This document shows positions 37,969 to 39,146 of a stretch of DNA of 39,146 nt, in pieces; position 1 is the first letter of the stretch, and each line of letters begins with the position of its first letter. This stretch comes from Clostridia bacterium (GTDB lineage Bacteria > Bacillota > Clostridia > Peptostreptococcales > Anaerovoracaceae), in contig JAILDA010000083.1 of the NCBI GenBank assembly GCA_024689865.1, positions 1 through 39,146 of the forward strand. The letters are read 5' to 3'. A program made the translations under genes and the position numbers. The notes beneath the pieces were generated by a model. That model was not told the origin of the DNA, did not search any database, and saw nothing but the letters and a program-made list of their open reading frames with translations.

Positions 37969-39145
37969 CGTAGCCTTCCTCTCCGGTACGTACCTTTACG
38001 ACGTTCTCCACGTCGTAGACGAATATCTTGCCGTCTCCTATGTGGCCCGTGTAGAGGACCTTCTTGGCAGTCTCGATGACGTCGCGCACAGGTATCTTGG
38101 ACACGACTATGTCCACCTGTACCTTGGGCCGCAGGTCCGTCTCTACCGCGACGCCTCTGTAGTATTCGGGGTGGCCTTTCTGCATGCCGTAGCCCATCAC
38201 GTGGGATACCGTCATGCCGGTGATGCCCAGCTTGCTCATGGCGTCCTTGAGTGCGTAGAGCTTTTCTTCCTTGAAGACTATCTCCACCTTCGTGAACTTG
38301 TGACCGTCGGGTCTGAAGGCAGCCTCGCGCTTTACGGGCACCGCTTCGGCAACCGGTGTGGTGCCGGTAACGGCTACGATCTGATCGCCCGTGCCGAACT
38401 CCGCGTATTTATCCACGGAGGGCATGAAGTCCGCGTAGGCGCTGGGAAGTCCGTGCTCGCTTATGTCCAGACCGGAGAGCTCGTCCGCAGGCTCAGCCCG
38501 CAGGAAGTCCGCCTTCTTAAGGATCTTGAAGAATATCGTCATGGTGACTGCGGCCCAGGCTGCCACGGCTATGAATCCAAGAAGCTGCAGACCCAGCTGT
38601 TTAAAGCTTCCTGTGTAGAACAGTCCGGAAAGGCCTGCAGGAGCGTCCGGGTTAGCCAGAAGACCCACGGCAATGGTGCCCCAGATACCGTTAGCGCAGT
38701 GCACTCCTACGGCGCCTACGGGGTCGTCTACGTGGAGCTTAAGGTCCAGCGTCTCTACGACGACTACGACAAGTATTCCGGAGACCACGCCTACTATCGC
38801 GGCGCCTAAGGCGTCGAACGCGTCGCAGCCCGCGGTAACTCCCACGAGCCCCGCCAGAGAGGCGTTCAGGCACATGGATACGTCCGGCTTGCCGTTCTTT
38901 ATCCATGTGTAGATCATGGTGGTGCAGGTGGCTACGGAAGGCGCTATCGTGGTGGTCAGGAATATCGAAGAAAGCTCCGATACCGAGGTCGCCGCCGCGC
39001 CGTTGAAGCCGTACCAGCCGAGCCAGAGTATGAACACGCCCAGCGCGCCCAGCGGGATGGAATGGCCCGGGATGGCGTTTACCTTGATGACCTTGCCGTC
39101 TTTATCGGTAACGTATTTTCCGATGCGCGGCCCAAGAAATATCGC
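37946..39145 (-). CDS. ammonium transporter (Amt) fused to a P-II regulatory domain; 5' end cut by the window
   Basis: Open to the right edge, 399 residues visible. The N-terminal part is the second half of an Amt channel: LGWYGFNGAAA, then VGVHCANGIWGT carrying the second of the twin pore histidines, and the C-terminal cytoplasmic segment with DELSGLDISEHG. A linker of about 45 residues leads to a full P-II (GlnB/GlnK) domain of about 117 residues: the opening HKFTKVEIVF, GITGMTVSHVMGYG, the T-loop QKGHPEYYRG with the Tyr51 equivalent, and the B-loop GDGKIFVYDVENVV with RTGEEG. In most bacteria Amt and GlnK are separate proteins that bind each other; here they are one chain. It overlaps purF by 23 bp. 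The missing N-terminal part should be about 180-200 residues. Confidence 0.93.
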   Translation of the reverse strand, partial: AIFLGPRIGKYVTDKDGKVIKVNAIPGHSIPLGALGVFILWLGWYGFNGAAATSVSELSSIFLTTTIAPSVATCTTMIYTWIKNGKPDVSMCLNASLAGLVGVTAGCDAFDALGAAIVGVVSGILVVVVVETLDLKLHVDDPVGAVGVHCANGIWGTIAVGLLANPDAPAGLSGLFYTGSFKQLGLQLLGFIAVAAWAAVTMTIFFKILKKADFLRAEPADELSGLDISEHGLPSAYADFMPSVDKYAEFGTGDQIVAVTGTTPVAEAVPVKREAAFRPDGHKFTKVEIVFKEEKLYALKDAMSKLGITGMTVSHVMGYGMQKGHPEYYRGVAVETDLRPKVQVDIVVSKIPVRDVIETAKKVLYTGHIGDGKIFVYDVENVVKVRTGEEGYDALQDVE

Positions 39146-39146
39146 T

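Noticed and set aside
36522-37990. Purine riboswitch or PurR box before purF
   Set aside because: The purF start lies inside the amt-glnB coding sequence, so there is no leader in which such an element could sit.

Overview
The window looks like a chromosomal segment of an anaerobic, Gram-positive-type bacterium, most likely an uncultured member of the Clostridia. The evidence is the gene set (ScpA/ScpB, ComEB-type dCMP deaminase, Fe-S type PurF, DapL, flavodiiron protein, BCP peroxiredoxin), strong Shine-Dalgarno sites and sigma-A-like promoters with 17-18 bp spacers. Placement is by protein resemblance only. I see no rRNA, insertion sequence, prophage or CRISPR array. Most of the window is housekeeping and densely coding. 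The one accessory-looking stretch is about 5.9-7.55 kb.

Layout. (1) 13-2772, minus strand: argG and fumC. argG has its own promoter, with a 21-bp-phased array of ARG-box-like sites upstream. (2) 2937-5927, plus strand: a CorA-type transporter and BCP peroxiredoxin; then a tRNA-Arg(CCU) on the minus strand whose -35 abuts that of the divergent tadA; then tadA and a membrane-anchored Ig-like protein. (3) 5.93-7.55 kb: a PD-(D/E)XK-like protein with foreign codon use, and an AT-rich gap with an inverted repeat, three 32-bp tandem repeats and two 54-bp repeats. (4) 7553-20568: an Lrp/AsnC regulator divergent from glnS, then a tightly packed run (WG-repeat lipoprotein, truA, dCMP deaminase, wecB, lytic transglycosylase, scpA, scpB, membrane protein, mfd). 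(5) 20655-24192: a small amphipathic protein under a clear promoter, flavodiiron protein, threonine aldolase, a run of 30-bp repeats, and deoD. (6) 24220-39145, minus strand: a nitrogen-assimilation and nucleotide block, in transcription order amt-glnB fusion, purF, asnB // glmS, purC, purA, purB, guaA // pyrG, dapF, dapL (// marks an internal promoter).

How it fits together. Block 6 starts with an ammonium channel fused to its own P-II nitrogen sensor. It then carries five glutamine amidotransferases (PurF, AsnB, GlmS, GuaA, PyrG) and three aspartate-using or fumarate-releasing purine enzymes (PurC, PurA, PurB). ArgG and FumC at the other end of the window also belong to aspartate-to-fumarate chemistry. 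Both internal promoters in block 6, for glmS and pyrG, are followed within a short leader by an intrinsic-terminator hairpin ahead of the start codon, which suggests attenuation. The most interesting items are the Amt-PII fusion heading this cluster, the two attenuator-like leaders, the ArgR-like array, the back-to-back tRNA/tadA promoters, and the repeat arrays after ltaE, after the lrp gene and upstream of the nuclease-like gene.
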